In this document: one piece after another, positions 23,901 to 37,489 of the stretch
How the letters are laid out: each line of letters opens with the position of its first letter
How positions within the stretch are numbered: the first letter of the stretch is position 1
Source of the DNA: Austropuccinia psidii
Lineage: Eukaryota > Basidiomycota > Pucciniomycetes > Pucciniales > Sphaerophragmiaceae
Reading direction: 5' to 3'
NCBI GenBank assembly: GCA_023105745.1
Contig: JALGQZ010000005.1
Span: 64,284,019-64,348,018 of the forward strand
Length of the DNA stretch: 64,000 nucleotides
Translations under genes and position numbers: made by a program
Notes under the pieces: model-generated
The model's database searches: none
Told to the model about the DNA's origin: nothing
The model's input: only the letters and a program-made list of their open reading frames with translations

Positions 23901-25935
23901 AATAATAAGCATAAGATAATTGCCGCCCCATTGCTAGCAGTAGCAGGTCCATCATAGGTCCAACAATTAATCAACCTGAATCTTAAACTTGTTCCCAAAA
24001 TTGTCAGACTTTTTCAGATACTTTCAGCCACATTCTTATTACTCAAGAATCCTACTAAATTGAGAAATAATAGTATAAACATATGATTATTATTTTATAT
24101 ATTCATACATGAAAAATGACTATTTTACTATGAAAAAAGATTTTTGAATAAAATTTTTTATCTAATAACAAATAAGACTTTCCAAATGAAATATAAGAAG
24201 TAGGTTTTCAAGTATTTTGCTTTTTTTCTCATTGAAATATTTGACCTATCTCTCATTTTGATGCCATCTCAAAAATGTATCTATAACAATTCTCAAAGAA
24301 AACCTCAATTCAAGTACAAATATTGAAAGATGAATTTTGTTTAGTTGAATAATACTCCACATGATCTTCTTTTACCTATTCTTAAATTCCTTAGGTACCT
24401 TTGAAAAGGGATTTCCAGAGTATTGAATTTTTTTTTGATACATCCATGATAATTCCCTTATTCCTCTGGTATCTCCCATATTTGTTGGGAAAAGAGTATC
24501 TAAACATCAAAAAACTGAACAAGATGTTTTGGAGCTCAAATTTCATCTTTCAATTCAAATAACTCAGGAGAATTAACTTTTGAAAATAATTTTACAAGGA
24601 AATGTAGAAAAAATGTTGGCACCTGCTTGTGGGTTCCTTTCACTCACTGAAATTTACGGATTGAGTAGGTGTATTGACAGACAAACAGGTACCCAATACT
24701 TTCTCAAGTGGATTATCTCAATTCTTAAAAATATTCATGAGAATAAAATAGTTTTCTCTGTTTATCAAAAGCAGTTTCAAGAAATTATCTATGTATTATC
24801 ATGTAATGAAAAATGATCATTTGAACTGGTTTTTGCGATTTGAACCTCTGTTACTATAGATTATTTTAGCTCTTCTAATAGAGGGATAATGCATTGTTTT
24901 GACATTTCCTTTTAAATCTTTCTCAAATTTTGCAATTTGGTTGAAAATGACCCATCCATCTTTACAATTAGCAATTTTGTTCATCAGTTATATCTATTTG
25001 AATTTTTAAAGCCTTATGAATTCAATTTCTAAAGTCACATATATGAATTTAACCTCCTTTATTCACAAACCACGTACCGTTTTTATTGAAACTTTAATTT
25101 CCTTTTTTTTATTTTTCTCAAATCAAAAGCAAGAAATATTCATCTGTGGTGATTTGAGTGGAAAATGACAATGTGAAGTATTACTGAGATTTTATGATGA
25201 TTATAATGAATTATACCTTTTTAGTCAACGTTAGGCCATTTAGCAATTTGAATATAATTAAAATTAAATTAAATAAGATGTTGGAAGGGAAATTTGGTCA
25301 ATCCTTAAGAGATTATTGATCTAATTTTGAAAATTTCTTTTCAATTAGCAGATATCATAAGAAAACAGGCCCGTCATTTTATATCCATTTCTTAAGGTAT
25401 TTGAAATTGCTTAAATACACAATGTGGGCAAAATTCATTTCATATTTAATAATTTTCAAACCTTACTCGGAGTAAGTAAATTTAATCTACTGAAGGCATG
25501 TTGCAAGAATATTTGAGAATAATTTGACTGATGTTCCACAAGAATCTCGGAAAAAGCTTAAAAATACCAGAAAGAAGTAAAGCAATTTGTAAATGGATTT
25601 TTCTTTCCAAAATAATTCCTTTGGAGTTTTTAAATATTATTTAAAATGAGGAACATAATAAGCGTTTTTCCATATCTTCAATAGAATATAATTAATTTTT
25701 CAAGTGAGATAGGATTCTTTGAGTCTTGAGACGTATTTTACATGCTCAAATAGCCCATAGCTGATATTACAACTCATTCTGGAATATAAATAACCCATAA
25801 TTCTTTCATATATCTAAAATTCATTATTTTCGTATAGAAAAATATGAACAAAGGTTTTGGTGTAAGTAACTTCATGAATTCAAGGCCATATTTAGACTTT
25901 ACACAAAGCTTAAGCTATGGTAACTCTATTTGTTG
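20941..25935. other. AT-rich sequence without supported genes
   Basis: No coding model could be supported. Between 22160 and 22300 the word CTGTATT recurs seven or eight times at irregular 10-30 base steps, once as the inverse AATACAG. A 78-codon plus frame at 24580-24816 (start MKIILQGNVEKMLAPACGF) looks somewhat protein-like but has no partner exon or known motif. This is the left flank of E5 and may include older repeats too decayed to name. Confidence 0.5.
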
Positions 25936-27437
25936 TGTCAATGTGAGTCTATGAAGTAGCCAGAAAATAGCATATACCACTAGTACTATGGCTGTGACAC
26001 AGTTGAATGAATTAAAAATAAGATTTTAAGACTCTACTTTTATGCATAACAGGGGTGATTAATCTATTGGGAGTCTTGGTTGAAGCAGATGCATATTGAT
26101 TGAATTTAATAACAACCACAAAAATTTATAACAATAATTACCTCTGATTTATTGTAAGCGTACTATTGTTGGATGACAGTTCTTGCGCATACGAATACTA
26201 AAATAGGATGATGGGGTCCTTTCCCAGTGAAAAAAGACCTGATTTTATCCCTTTAGGCGACTGTTAGGGAATGATTAGCTCTTCACACATCTGAAGGGTG
26301 AAATATTTCACTATGGAGGCAAAATTAGGGTTCTGTATCATCAATTCTAGCATCAGCATAGTCATAATTGTGGCTTTGGGACCGTGAATGGTCATTCTGG
26401 ATCAATACAGGGAAATATTAATCTTCACAGGACACATCAGAACTGTTATGACACATTTGGAGTGTTTGCATGAAAATTATTAGTTATTCTGGGCGGGTTT
26501 GAGCTATGAACTACCATTATTTTAAGTGTTAAACCAGCAATGGATGGTACTTGGCTGGTACAGACCAGTATTGATCAAAGGACTTCCAACCAAGATATCC
26601 CAGTCAATTTTTGAGATATCAAAAATCTTATAGCAATAAATTGAAGGAAATCATGAGCTCTTTAATCAAGTATGCTTCATGATTACCTTTCCCAAAAAGA
26701 AAAAGTGAGTAGGGATTTAAGTTTTCTGATGTGTTTTTGTACATCAGAATGTGGCTTCACAACCTTCCAAACTGGATATCTCTGTCAATTTAGAAGAAAT
26801 CAGAGTTCCAATGATACAAACTTTTTAGTCTTGATAAACTCTTTAATTTGATTCACTTTATCATACAGATTTATGAATGTATGGCAAGGATAAATGGATT
26901 TCTTAATATTGCTATTTTCAGAAATTCTTTATTTTGTGTAAGAAAAATTTGAACCAAGGTCCCTTGGCCAATTTTGGAGATGAAGGTTCGTAAAATATCC
27001 AAAATTAGACCTATCAGTAAGATATTCTATTTGGGAATGCTTCTGTAGAGTTCTGTAGAAATACTCTTAAATTCTTAGGTTTTTATTCAAATTAAAGGTT
27101 TGAAGATGATATCTTTTGAGAAGGGAGCAACTGTAAAATTGATAGCACCATCAGATAGCTCTCATTCAGAGCTTCAAGAAAAGTAACATTCATATATTTC
27201 TTCCATTGAATATGCGTAATCTGAATGAGAGGTGAAAATAAGTCTTTTTTGCTTATTTGATATTCATCGGATATTCGAATGGTTATATATTTTCTAGCTA
27301 TTATTAAATATTATAAGAGTGGTATATTATTGATTGGGTATTTTCCCTCTTTAATTATACAGGTATGGACTGTTTTTGTCTAATACTTTCTATACCATTT
27401 TTTATTTAATTTAGATGTCATTATTGTGTTCTGTTCG
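25936..27437 (-). repeat. E5 3' LTR
   Basis: It resembles 34514-35753 over its length and carries about 230 extra bases in the middle (around 26330-26570) that the other copy lacks. The right end stops at GTGTTCTG and then joins AAAAAAGGCTCATCATT, which in E4 lies upstream of the polypurine tract. So about 30-40 bases of LTR end plus the tract are missing. Confidence 0.7.
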
Positions 27438-29349
27438 GAAAAAAGGCTCATCATTCATTAGAATCTTTTGTACCCCTGGAGGCTCTTGACCCTTTCAAAT
27501 CAGAATATTTATCTTTAATATTCTCCATTTTTACCCACTGGTACTTGCCTGGTGGCTTATTCTTTTGTTCTTTCAGATACTCCTTAATGTAATATCTCTT
27601 TTTTTTCTTGGGGTTGTCAGTTTTGAAGTAGAACTTGCTTTATTTTTCTTCCTCAATTTTCAAGTAATTCCCTATGAAATTATGTATTTGTATGCCATAA
27701 ATTCTGCATTATGATGTGCCTATTAACAATCCATCGATCTGAGAATTTTCAAGTACGACAGATTCAGTAGGTGATCTGAGATTTCCCATTGTGTTTGGTA
27801 TAATGATCAATTTTTTGATTGTTCCAAGTGACTTCATTTTTCCTTAAGAACTTTTGAAGATTCTGGTTCTTATCAAAGGACATTCTACATTCCACATTTG
27901 GAAGTGTTTTCACAAGTATTTCTTGGCTACTACTGTCAAAAATAAAAGGATGCTTTTTATTTTAAATTCACACATCTACCTTTTATTTTTCTTGATAAAT
28001 AAAGGCCATGGCCATTATGAATTGTTCTGAATATTATTTGGAATCTGTGGTGTTCCCACTAAGCTCTTCACAATTTTTGGGTTGAGTGAATTAAGGTTCA
28101 AAAGAGGTGTTCTGGACTAATTCTGGCCTCTCATCCTCATACTAAAATCAAAATTTCTCAATAGGCTATGACTCACTTTCTCAATAATCTCTTAGCCCAT
28201 TTCCCATACTGTAAGAGTCAGATTTGTGCTTTATGTGCTCTTCTACTAAGTCTTCCTCTATTAAAAATATTTTACTACCTTGGGGAAATTACTTGAATAG
28301 TGGTCAGGTAATCCAAAATTATTAAATGGGCTTATTTTCTTGGGCTCTTCTTCACCATTTATAGCTTTCATGTCTTTTGAATGAGTAGACTTGAGTTTCC
28401 TCTGCTATCAAGTGAGATTTAGGGGGAGCTAATTCCAATTTATGTCTTCTTTATGACATATTTTATGAAATTTCCAATTTAATCAATGATTCTTATTTTT
28501 CTGCATCTTTACTTCACTGCATTTTCTAAGTCTCCTGGAACTCTTGTCAGAAGATTGTGATTATTCATCTCCATTTTCATGGTTGAATAAATAGATCTGA
28601 GTCTTTTGGTTTTTTTAAGACATAACTCATAAGGGTCTGTCTCTGTAGAGTATCTGTCACTCTAAACAGAGACATTCTTTTGCAAAATACAAGTACCATT
28701 TCTGTACTTTTGTATTATTTGGTTTTGGCACCATGGCCAGCTTTTCCTCCCATGAATCTCTTTCATTTTGTTGGACCATATTCTTGCAATAAATCCAATT
28801 GAAGTGTTCAGTCTTGTGGTGTTCCAGTAGTCTGGTATCTTTGGGACGTAAACAAAATTTTCATCAATATAATCAATGAGCTCCATGTTATGATATTATA
28901 CAATTCCTGAGAATTTGGGCCAGTTTACCACTTATTTTGATTGTTTCAGTGCTTTTTCTCTTAGTAGGTGAGGTTTCCAGCATGTTGGTAAATAGATTCA
29001 GATCTTAACTTGGGATCCTGGTATGCAGGTGCTTGGTTGTCTGATATTTTTTTCTCTTTTAAGTGTTGGGAGTTGATTATGGGTTTTTCACCTTGGTTTG
29101 TTTGAGGTAAGAGATTTTATTCTCGTTCCCCTTTTTTATAGAGATAAAAAACCTCTTTTCCAAGGAATTCCTTAATCTTCCCAAAATTTCTTAAGTCCCT
29201 CCTCTAGTATTTACTTGAATGTTCTACTGGTTTTTCAAATTCTACACAAATTTTGGCTAAATTTGTGTTTAAGTCTTTTATGAATGTAGGTTGAAAGAAA
29301 TTTTATTCCTTTAGAGTTTTCATTTCTGAACTCACTTCTTGTACAGAAT
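27438..29349 (-). pseudogene. E5 gag, 3' portion, degenerate
   Basis: The clearest part is the minus frame 28886-28662 (MELIDYIDENFVYVPKIPDY, then MKEIHGRKSWPWCQNQIIQK). This corresponds to the E4 gag core MELIRYIG...MKDIHGRRKWPLWRSNIIQK. Upstream in sense (29100-28900) the words AYQDPKL and NLTY lead into it with stops. Downstream sequence to about 27440 is decayed. The frame is broken many times, and the gag N-terminus lies on the other side of the LTR insertion at 29350-32116. Confidence 0.65.
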
Positions 29350-32116
29350 TGTCAGCCTGTGACTCAAACCCAGAGCACAAGCATGACACCAAAATACCAT
29401 ATACCAATGGTAGATCAAAATGCCTACTAAAGAGGGTCCTGAGCCAAAGTAGCTCATAATGTCAGGGTGACTCTATGATATAGCTTCAAAATGATAATAG
29501 AAACTACAACTCTGAGTGTGACACAAAAATGATGATGATATTTAAAGTGAGAATATGAGTCAAAGGGCTATACTAAAATAATTTAGTGATGGTGAGTGCG
29601 GCTGATAGCCCTGAGTGCAGTTTTTTTCTGTTGGTTTACAATAACAAACCCTACAATAATTAAACTTATAATTATACCTGTTAAATTCTAAGAGTACCAC
29701 TTCTTTTAATAAGTTATACCACATAAGGATATCAAGAACAGGATGCTGAATTTGCTTCCTGGTGAGGCAAAGCCTCCTTTTATCTTGTTCTGGGGTAGTG
29801 GGAGGTGGTTTACCTCTGCACACGACCACAGAGTGAAAATTTTCACTACTGTGGGCTGGTTTGTGGTTCTATACACTCAATACAGGCTAGTATTGGGTTG
29901 AAATGTGGTTTTAGAACCACAAGTAGTCATTTTTACCCTATACAGGGTGAAACATTTCACCAATGGAGTTTACAGGTGTGTTCTGGTGCTCCTGACGCGT
30001 CAGAAACTGTACAGAACCTGTATGGACCTCTGTATTTGACTTAACTATGAGGTATTGAAGTATAAATAAGCTTCTGCGTCTGTTTGACACCTCATAATCA
30101 TACTTATGGGATAGTATCCCACTATAAGGCTGTATTAGCCAAACTGTGGGATTATGACCTTAAAACAGCCATACCTTTGTCAGCTTTTGAGATATAAACC
30201 TCAAAATTTTTTCGGTGTGTAGCCCTGAATGTGTTCTACACAATGGTACCTCATTTGATATGGTTATCATCAAAAATGGCAAAGTTATTCCATGTACAAG
30301 TTTTTTGTAGATATGTATGTTTTGGACAAAAATCTGTATTGGGCTTGTTTGCCCCATAACTTCTGCTATAGTTGAGATATGAGGAAATGAATGACACCAT
30401 CAGATAGCCCTGATTGTGCTCTTTCCAAAAAGACCCCACTTCAGGTATCTCACACTAAGACTGTAGAAGTTAGATGAGAGGTGAATGTTTTGTTCACCCT
30501 TATTTGGCCTGAATTTGACCATAACCTCAGTGATACTGGTGCTAGCTCAGTTTGGCTGGTACCATTAGATAGCCCTGGCTTAGAGCTTCATTTTGCATAC
30601 CCATTTGTTGGGGTTAAGCCTCTTACTCTGTATTTCAGATGAGAGATGAAAATTAAGGTTTATGCTCTGCAATAACTTTGTTATTCTTTGTCCTATGGTG
30701 ATGGGACTTATATTTTCAAAAAGTGGTGAGTTTCCTCTTTCTTTTGATAGTTTTTGAGCTGATTTGGCTCAGCTCCATGTTTTGGTGGTATCTTGGCCAT
30801 ACCATTGATTTAGGGTAGATTTGCTGTCACGCTTGTGCTCTGGTTTTGAGTCACAGGCTGACACATAAAGTGCATCAAAAGAAAGAGGAATTAAGTTCTT
30901 TCCAAAGATAGAAGTCCCATAACCATAGGATAAGTAATGAAACAGCTATTCAGCTCAAAGCAAGAGCTGAGCATAAACCTTAATTTTCAAGTCTTGTTTG
31001 AAATATGGAAAAAAGGCATAACCACAAGAAATGGGTTTTCAAGTTTAAGGCCTTATCCAGGGCCATACAATGGAACTATTTAAATTAAACTAGAATCAAA
31101 ATCACAGAAGGTATGGCCAAAAATAAGCCAAATAAGCATGAACAAAATATTCACCTCTCATCTAACTTCTACAGTTTCAGTGCAAGATACCAAAAAGAAG
31201 GTATTTTTGGAATAAAAAGATAAGGGCTTCCTGATGGTGCAAGCCATTCCCTCATGACCCATCTAGAAAAGAAGGTATGGAGCAAACAGAATCCATAAAG
31301 GGGTTAAGAAAGATTCATATGTGGATAATGGAAATTAAGAGGGGTATAGCCCTTCCATATTTAACTCTACCAATACCAAATGAGATAGCCTTGTGTAGAC
31401 CACATCTAGGGATACACTATAAGACATTTTTGAGCTCATTATCTTTAAAACTGACAATGCTATGGCAGTTTTAAGGTCAAAACCCAATACTGTGGGGTAC
31501 TATCCCATATACCTGAATATGAGGTGTGAATGCTATGAAGGAGCCTGTTTATGTCTCAATAACTCAAAGTTTAGAGTGTATGGATACCCCATACCCCATA
31601 TAGGGTCTGTATGGAATTCTACATGTTATACTCTTCAGAAGAAGGCTATGAGGTCCCTAAAAGAAGATATTCATCTTTTCTTGGTTAAAGCTTCCTAGAT
31701 GTGGATTCAAAACCACATCTGAGCCAAATACAGGTTGTACAGGCTGTTTATTAACCACATTCCTGCCCTTGGGATTGAAATTTATTGAAATTCAGAATGA
31801 GGGGCCTATTCTCTTCCAAAAGAATAAATCCCCCTCGCGCTATTGAATTCCTTTATAGTAAAACTGTGAAAAGCTGTTATAATCTTTGAAAAAAATTGGG
31901 TATGATTTCATCCTAGGTATTTTAATGCTTATTATAATTATTCAATTGATAATCAGTGCACCCAGGGCTTTCAGAAGTGCTCACCACCACTATGACCTCA
32001 TAGTAAAGCCCCATTAGTACTTATTAAACTATTATTCATCATCATTCATGGTGTAACAGAAATAGTCAAAGTTGTGAATCCTCTTATGATAGACTTATCA
32101 TAGACTAAGCCTGAAA
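29350..32116 (+). repeat. Plus-oriented LTR of the E4 family, interrupted
   Basis: It starts TGTCAGCCTGTGACTC at 29350, runs to 29459, is split by the minus solo LTR, and resumes at 30869 to end near 32116 (AGCCTGAAA for the family end AGCCTGACA). Together about 1.36 kb, close to the 1417 bp of the E4 LTR. No interior follows, so it is a solo LTR inserted in the E5 gag. Flanking 5-mers AGAAT and ATGAT do not give a convincing duplication. Confidence 0.7.
29460..30863 (-). repeat. Minus-oriented solo LTR with target duplication CATAA
   Basis: It reads TGTCAGGGTGACTC at its left and ends AGTCACAGGCTGACA at its right, the reverse complement of the E4-family LTR, 1404 bp. The 5-mer CATAA stands on both sides (29455-29459 and 30864-30868), proving insertion into the plus LTR. 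No interior is attached. It holds the palindromes CTGACGCGTCAG (about 29992) and ATGGGATAGTATCCCA (about 30107). Confidence 0.88.
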
Positions 32117-33996
32117 ATGATCATGTGTCCATTCCATGAATTTTTGCATGTTGGAAAATATGGAGCTACTACCTCTCGAATCATTGGTTTCAAAATTCTG
32201 AGAGGGAATTTTATTATAAATGGGTATAAGCTGAGGATCAATTGATTTTAGGCTAGCAAAAATATTGGTGGGAGAAGTACCTTTTTTGGCTTTGGGGACC
32301 TTTTGGATAAACTATATCAAAGCATCTGATCCTCTTTTCTTCTTTCTAAAGAAAGTATTGTTTTCCATTTTTCCTCTGCTGGGAGCTACCAGGAATGACC
32401 GGAGAGTCCTAGAAAGATTGTCCTTTGGATTTTAAGTCCTGTAGTTTTTTTACTGTTGTGAATGATATAGAATTTCTCCCTCTATTCCTTGGTGTCCCTG
32501 AATATGATTGGGCTCTTCCGTATGCCAAGAATTTCTTATGGCTTGGATGGATTCTTGATTTTGGCTGATTCAGGTTTATTTCTCTTCCAATAGTATGAAA
32601 TATTTTTTGGCATTACAAATTTTAATTTATTTCAAAAGCTTTTGGAAAGTCATTTGATTGAGTAAGATTATTTGACTCATTATTCCAATTTCTGTCAATC
32701 ATTCTGCCATGGTGAACATTTTTTATCCATAATCCAGGTTAATAAATCTTTCAGGAGTAGCTCAATCTAGGTGAAGGTTTCTGAATCTGTCCAATTTTCT
32801 GGTTGTACTTGGTGGAATTTAATTTGAAGTGTGACTCTGGGTAGGTTCTCCCAGTTTGTTAATACCTTTTTAATCACTTGATCCATCAAATGGCTTCCTT
32901 AATTCTCTTCTATTTCCTCCTTGCTAGATTTCCGTCTGATTTCTCATGAATCCAAGATTTCTGGGTAATTGAGGTTCCATGTTAAAAAATGACAAGAGGC
33001 AACAAATACTTTCTTTTTCAAGTTTAGGTTACCTTTAGAAAGCCCTAGAACATATTTTGCTTCACAATCTTTGGCAATTTGCCTTTGCAGTTGATATATA
33101 TGTTAATCATTGTTATCTTGTTTTCCACCTATGTGGTTGATTCCAAATGCTTGGTTGATGGATTGTAGGGTTTCTGGGTTCTTTTTACACCTATTGGTTT
33201 CAACTCCTTTTATTTTAATTACTATTTCACTTTTCCTCTTTTTTTTGCCTTTGGTTTTTGGTAATGCCTACTTGTTTGTGGCGCTGACACAGACAGACAT
33301 TTCTGTGATTGTGTCTCAAGTGGAATATATTCTTTTTAAGCTTGAAAAAAGAGAATATAGAAGTTTTTGTTACTTAAAATTGAATAAAAAATATCCGGTT
33401 TTCTACTGTTACTTCTTCTGGATTTGTTTTAATCTTTTTTGAATTTTGTTTTGATATATTTCCACTTTTTTCAAAGAAATAAAAGCTTTTGAGACTTCTG
33501 TTTTACTTATTTTTATAAGTAAAAAATTCACTATTAAAAGTTGTTTTGATTCTATTGAACTTAAATTTTATTTTGAAAATAAGCTAATCACTTATTTAAA
33601 TGGCAATTATAAACTGTTAATGATTAGATTTCCTGCTTTTCTTTCTCCTTGGATGGAAGAGAAATTCATGATATTAATTTTACAATTATTATATTTTATA
33701 ATTAAGCTTCTTTTGTTTTTTACTTGATTATTTATCAAACAAAGAACATTTTGAGCATTTTATCCCTCAATTTTAGTAAAAAAAGATTTTATTCAATGAT
33801 ATTCAACTTAAATATCAAAGAATTATAACGATAATAGAGTGATAATTCAAATATTTATCTCTGGATTTGCAATAAATCTTATTATTTGAATTAATTTTTA
33901 CACAATATGGTAAAAAATAATATATTTCAATTTCAATATATCCTTTGAATATGAGAAAAAATACGCATTATTGATAATAATTACTTATTATTATTT

Positions 33997-34027
<31 letters not shown>

Positions 34028-34513
34028 TTATTTTTTTGATTATTGACCAAGAAGCCATTATTCATTGAATAATATTCAATTTAAATAGCAACTCATTGAA
34101 ACAGTCATGAACTTATTATTGAAATGTGTATTTTTGCTTTATTTTAAAACAATTTGGTAAAAAAGGTATTTTTTTATTCAAATATAATATCGTTATATGA
34201 AAATAACTTGTATAATTGATAATAATTAATTATTATTATTAAATTTCAGTAAAGAAATTTCTTTTTGATGCTTTAAGAATTATATATACTCAAACAAACT
34301 AAAATATATTATTTGATCCAATTATAAAAATAGAATATATATTCCTATATACATTATATTTTAACAATGAAAGCTATAGAAATTAGAATAAAAATGAAAA
34401 AACTTAAAATATTTCTTACTTTTATAGTAAAACACCTTCAAAAACAGGTGAAATAGTATAAAAAGAGCAAAAATAGGCTCAAAATAAGCTAAACGCATGA
34501 CCAGGTCTCCAAA
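32117..34513 (-). pseudogene. E5 gag N-terminus and leader, decayed
   Basis: From 32117 to about 33100 the minus strand gives short pieces of the hydrophilic gag N-terminus (such as EPNHIQGHQGIEGE) with many stops. From about 33450 to 34300 it is an AT-rich leader. Two similar blocks of about 245 bp contain ATTGATAATAATTA (33973 and 34217) and a GGTAAAAAA word, and resemble the tandem leader of E4. An (ATT)n run of about nine units lies at 33993-34022. The primer site lies at about 34498-34511. Confidence 0.5.
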
Positions 34514-35753
34514 TTCTCAGATTGAGTCCATTTACTAGCTAAAAGATATCAAATAAAAGATATTACTATGACTGTGACACAGTTAAATTAATTAAAAAAA
34601 AATCAAGGATCTACTGTTATGAGTAACATTGATAATGAATCTATTGAGATTTTTGGTTTCAGAATATAAATATTGATCAGATTTAATAAAAAATATGAAA
34701 ACTAATACTTTTAATTACATCTTCTTTTTTCTAAGGATACTACTGCTGGATGAAAGTTTTACCACATAGGAATACCAAAAAAGATGATGAGATCCATTTC
34801 CATTATGAAAAGGCTTGCTTTCATGCCTTTAGAAGCTGTGTGGGCCTGGTGATCTCTTTCAACTTCTGGAAAGTAAAGATTTTCAGTCTGGAGGATGGAT
34901 TGTCATTCTGCACCATCAATTACAACATCACAATAGTAAGAATTGTGGTTTCAAACCAGATATATCAGTCAATTCTTTAGATATAAACAATCCAAGAGCA
35001 CATAATTGAAGGGATTAATTAGATCCTTCATTTAGTATTCCTAATGCCTACCTTTCACAAGGCAAAAGGGATGAGGATTTAAGTCTTTTGATGCATTTTT
35101 GTACATCAGTATGTGGCTTCAAAAGCATCCATTTGTGATATCTCTGCCGATATAGAAGATATCAGAATTCTAATGGTAAAAATGTTTAAATCTTGATGAG
35201 CATCTAAAATTGATATACTTCAACATACAGATTTATTAATGTAGGGCAAAGATACAGGGACTTCTTAATCTTGCTATTTTGAGAAATCCTGTGTTTTCTG
35301 TGTGAAAAATTCAAACCAATGTCCCTTAGCCGATTTAAGAGATAAGGATTCTTACGATATCACAAATTGAAGCTCTCAGTCAGATATTCTATTTGATCAT
35401 GCTTAATGAGATTTTGGTACAAGCCCTCTTGAACATTTAGGAGCTTTCATCAAATTGTAGGTGTGAATATGGTTTTTTAATGAGGGGTACTTCAGGAAAA
35501 AGAATAGCACCATCATATAGATCTTATGGAGAGCTTCAAGAAAAATACCATCTTCATAGTGTTTCACATAAGCATCTGCCAGATGAGAGGTGAAAATAAG
35601 AGTTTTTGCTTATTTTGTCTTCATCCAATCTGCAAATGGTTATATCTTAGATAATTTTGATTCAGTTTTTATCAAAGTCATATACTTTGGATTGGGTCTT
35701 TTACCTCTTGAACTATACCTGCATAGACTGTAGTTGATGGTATTTGGAGGTGA
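34514..35753 (-). repeat. E5 5' LTR, left part
   Basis: It matches the E5 3' LTR at 25936-27437 and is cut at 35753 by E4. The remaining end is at 51681-51713. The TG start appears as TT, a point change. Confidence 0.75.
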
Positions 35754-37170
35754 TTTCAGCCTGTGACTCAAGACCAGAGCACAAGCACGACTGCCAGAAT
35801 ACCATAAATAAATGGTAGAGCAAAATACCACCAAAACATAGAGCTGAGACAAACAAGCTCAAAATGTATCATAAGAAAGAGGAAACCTATGTCTTTCTAA
35901 ATATGAAAGTCCCATAATCATAGGAAAAAAATAACAAAGTTATTCAATCTCAAAGTAGTTTCTGAGCATAAACCTTGTTTTTCACCTCTCATCTATGATC
36001 CAGAGAAAGAGGATGAACCCCATCAAATGGGTATTAAAATGAAAGCTCTCAATCATGGATATCCAATGGTACCAGCCGAATTGAGCTAGAAGAAGAAATA
36101 TAGCATTTATGGCCAAAATAAGGTCAAATAAGGGTGAATAAAATATTCATCTCCCATCCAACTTCTACAGTTTTAGTGTGAGATACCCAAAGTGGGGTCT
36201 CTCTGGAAAGAGAAAAATAAGGGCTATCTGATGGGGCCATCCATCATCCCATATCTCATTTAGAACAAAGTTTATGGGGAAAACAAGTTCCAAAAAGATT
36301 TTGAAATAATCATATATCTGGATAACTAGAATTGAACATGGCATAACCTTGCCATATTTAATGTTAGCCATACCAATTGAGGTACCAATTTGTATATCAA
36401 ATCCAGGAATACATAATGAACCCACTTTGTGCTCAATATCTTACAAAATGACAAAGTTATAGCAGTTTTAAGGTCAAAATTCCACATTTAGACCAATACA
36501 GCTTTACTGTGGGATACTATCCCATAGGTATTATTATGAGGTGTCAAATAGAGAAAGAAGCTTGTTTATACTTCAATACCTCATATTTAAGTCAAATATA
36601 GGGGTCCATACAGGTTCTGTACAGCTTCTGACGCATCAGAAGCACCAGAAAACACCTGTAAACTCCATTGGTGAAAGCTTTCACCCTGTATAGGGTAAAA
36701 ATGACAAATTTTGGTTCTAAAGCCACATTTCCACCCAATACCAGTTTTTATTGAGTGTGTAGAGCCACAAACCCGCCCAAAGTAGTGAAACCCATCACTT
36801 TGTGGTTGTGTGCAGAGGTAAACAACCTCCCACTACCCCAGAAAAAGATAAAAGGAGGCCTTTCCTCACCAGAAGGCCAATCTATCATCCTGTTCTCGAT
36901 ATTCTTACATGGTATAGCTTCCTAAAGAAATGGTACTCTTAGACATAACCGGGTAAAATTATAATTTTCATTATTTTAGGGTTTATTATTGTAACCCAAA
37001 AGATAAACACTGCACCCAGGGCTATCAATAGCACTAACCATCACTAAATTCTTTCAGTATAGCCCTTTTAACCATCTACTCACTTGATAATCATCATTAT
37101 TTTTGTTTCAAACTCATAATTATAGATTTTTATTGTCATTGTACTGCTATATCATAGAGTCAGCCTGACA
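35754..37170 (+). repeat. E4 5' LTR
   Basis: 1417 bp; ends AGAGTCAGCCTGACA at 37170; the start shows TT for TG. It contains CTGACGCATCAG (about 36627) and TGGGATACTATCCCATA (about 36511), both also found in altered form in the other family copies. Confidence 0.88.
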
Positions 37171-37173
37171 TTT

Positions 37174-37190
37174 TGGGGGCCTTGCCTGGG
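37174..37190 (+). promoter_or_regulatory. E4 primer binding site candidate
   Basis: TGGGGGCCTTGCCTGGG begins three bases after the 5' LTR. Its TGG start and position fit a tRNA primer site, and it resembles those of E1 and E5. The tRNA is not identified. Confidence 0.55.
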
Positions 37191-37489
37191 TTTTTACCTA
37201 TTTTATAAAAAATTTCATCTTGTTTTCACTATTTTTAGCTTATTTCTATGCCTTTTAGAGTTTTTATACTTGTTTTCTTGCTTATTTTAACTTTTCTTAA
37301 GCCATAAGAAGCGCTGAAGGGGATTAATTTTGTGTGTTTTCTCTGTTCTGTTTTTTTTACTGAAAAATAAGAAGAAAACATAATAAAAAAGACTGTATAC
37401 ATCTTCTTTCTGAAAAATAATATTTTTCATCATTTTGAAGAGTTATAAATATATATTTATATTTATACAATACTCTATTTTCCAAAAAA

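Noticed and set aside
24580..24816. 78-codon plus frame
   Set aside because: Mixed composition but isolated, without splice partners, known motif or neighbours.
25931..25935. TGTTG as target duplication of E5
   Set aside because: The other side (51714-51718) reads GAACA, so no duplication can be shown.
33110..33442. 110-codon plus-strand frame
   Set aside because: Low-complexity hydrophobic product from T-rich sequence inside the decayed E5 leader and gag, opposite to the element's sense.
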